A DNA stretch of 64,000 nucleotides, from contig NZ_JADNRM010000009.1 in NCBI RefSeq assembly GCF_021730445.1, positions 5,223 to 69,222 of the forward strand. The letters are read 5' to 3'. The stretch comes from Phocaeicola faecalis. GTDB lineage: Bacteria; Bacteroidota; Bacteroidia; Bacteroidales; Bacteroidaceae. Position numbers and translations under genes: made by a program. This document shows positions 63,470 to 64,000 of the stretch, piece by piece. Within the stretch, counting starts at the first letter, position 1, and every line of letters begins with the position of its first letter. The notes beneath the pieces were generated by a model. It saw nothing but the letters and a program-made list of their open reading frames with translations, was not told where the DNA came from and did not search any database.

Positions 63470-64000
63470 ATGAAGATAGTATATTATATTGTATTTTTCT
63501 TTTGGTATATGCTTTCGCTTTTACCATTACGCCTCTTATATGTTTTTTCCGATATCCTCTACTATCCGCTCTATTACTGCATTCGCTATCGGCGCAAAGT
63601 GGTCAGACAAAATCTTACCGGCTCCTTTCCCGATAAAGATGAAAAAGAGCTCATCCATATAGAGAAACAATATTACCACTTCTTTTGCGATTATATGATA
63701 GAGACAATCAAGCTTTTCTCTATCTCGAAAAAACAATTAAAACGAAGAATGACCTTCGGAGGTATTGACGAGATTATGAAGAAGCTGGAAGAAGAGAACA
63801 AAAACTTCTGCTTTGTCTATCTGGGGCATTATTGTAACTGGGAATGGATTGCCTCCCTGCCCTATTGGGTGCCGGAAGATATACTGTGCGGGCAAATCTA
63901 CCACCCGCTATACAACAAAGCTTTCGACCGGCTCTTTCTCCGCCTGCGCAACCAGTTTGGCGGCGAATGTATCTCCATGAAAGAGACGCTCCGCCGAATC
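63470..64000 (+). CDS. LpxL/HtrB-like lysophospholipid acyltransferase (partial)
   Basis: 177 codons are in the window; the 3' end lies beyond it. A short N-terminal membrane segment (YIVFFFWYMLSLLPL) is followed by the acyltransferase motif LGHYCNWEW (H-x4-E). It would add a secondary acyl chain to lipid A. Follows the WaaP-like kinase closely, in one cluster. Confidence 0.88.
   Translation, partial: MKIVYYIVFFFWYMLSLLPLRLLYVFSDILYYPLYYCIRYRRKVVRQNLTGSFPDKDEKELIHIEKQYYHFFCDYMIETIKLFSISKKQLKRRMTFGGIDEIMKKLEEENKNFCFVYLGHYCNWEWIASLPYWVPEDILCGQIYHPLYNKAFDRLFLRLRNQFGGECISMKETLRRI

Overview
The window is chromosomal DNA of a gut Bacteroides, close to the B. thetaiotaomicron / ovatus / xylanisolvens group by inference. 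The evidence is the gene content (tandem SusC/SusD pairs, a hybrid two-component regulator, an ECF-sigma/FecR pair, a Ser-type sulfatase, lipoproteins with an acidic stretch after the lipid-bearing Cys) and the promoter style (a TAnnTTTG -7 box, often with TTTG or TTG about 20 nt upstream, and no clear Shine-Dalgarno sequences). No tRNA, rRNA or CRISPR array was seen.

Layout. 0-6 kb: the tail of lepB, a collapsed O-antigen-ligase-like pseudogene, mnmA, about 2.4 kb of repeats and gene remnants (integrase fragment, DUF4143 ATPase fragment), then cysS. 6-15 kb: a soluble PAS/GAF histidine kinase, a small exported protein, a DUF3108 / Ig-like lipoprotein / GH3 operon, and phosphofructokinase. 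15-29 kb: polysaccharide utilization locus 1 (PUL1), with a hybrid two-component sensor-regulator divergent from susC, susD, a 1129-residue GH29-GH36 fusion and a sulfatase. 29-32 kb: a housekeeping block, rnc-fabF-acpP divergent from purN. 32-53 kb: PUL2, read leftward from an ECF-sigma/FecR control pair: susC, susD, an HGSNAT-like acetyltransferase, GH27, two large secreted proteins of unknown family, GH89, and a separately promoted GH95-like gene. 53-58 kb: a repeat-rich gap, an invertible promoter segment, an AraC-type regulator and a large coiled-coil surface lipoprotein resembling the phase-variable S-layer family. 58-64 kb: an ATPase/nuclease-fold protein, pdxB, DUF4254 and lipid A/core genes (GT9, WaaP-like kinase, LpxL-like acyltransferase, cut by the window end).

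How the genes work together (inference). Both PULs encode exo-acting enzymes for alpha-linked caps: alpha-fucose, alpha-galactose, alpha-GlcNAc and sulfate. That set fits host mucin O-glycans carrying blood-group and gastric-type alpha-GlcNAc ends. PUL1 would respond to a periplasmic ligand through the hybrid sensor, PUL2 through the outer-membrane SusC via FecR and sigma.

Most worth following up: (1) the invertible promoter, read here in the OFF orientation, before the S-layer-like gene; (2) a predicted antisense small RNA with a clear promoter and terminator opposite the PUL2 susC leader; (3) the GH29-GH36 fusion; (4) the 1050- and 794-residue unassigned proteins; (5) an HGSNAT-like acetyltransferase in one operon with a GH89 (NAGLU-like) enzyme, echoing two consecutive steps of lysosomal heparan sulfate breakdown; (6) a dispersed 95-171 bp element with terminal inverted repeats and a large nested palindrome.
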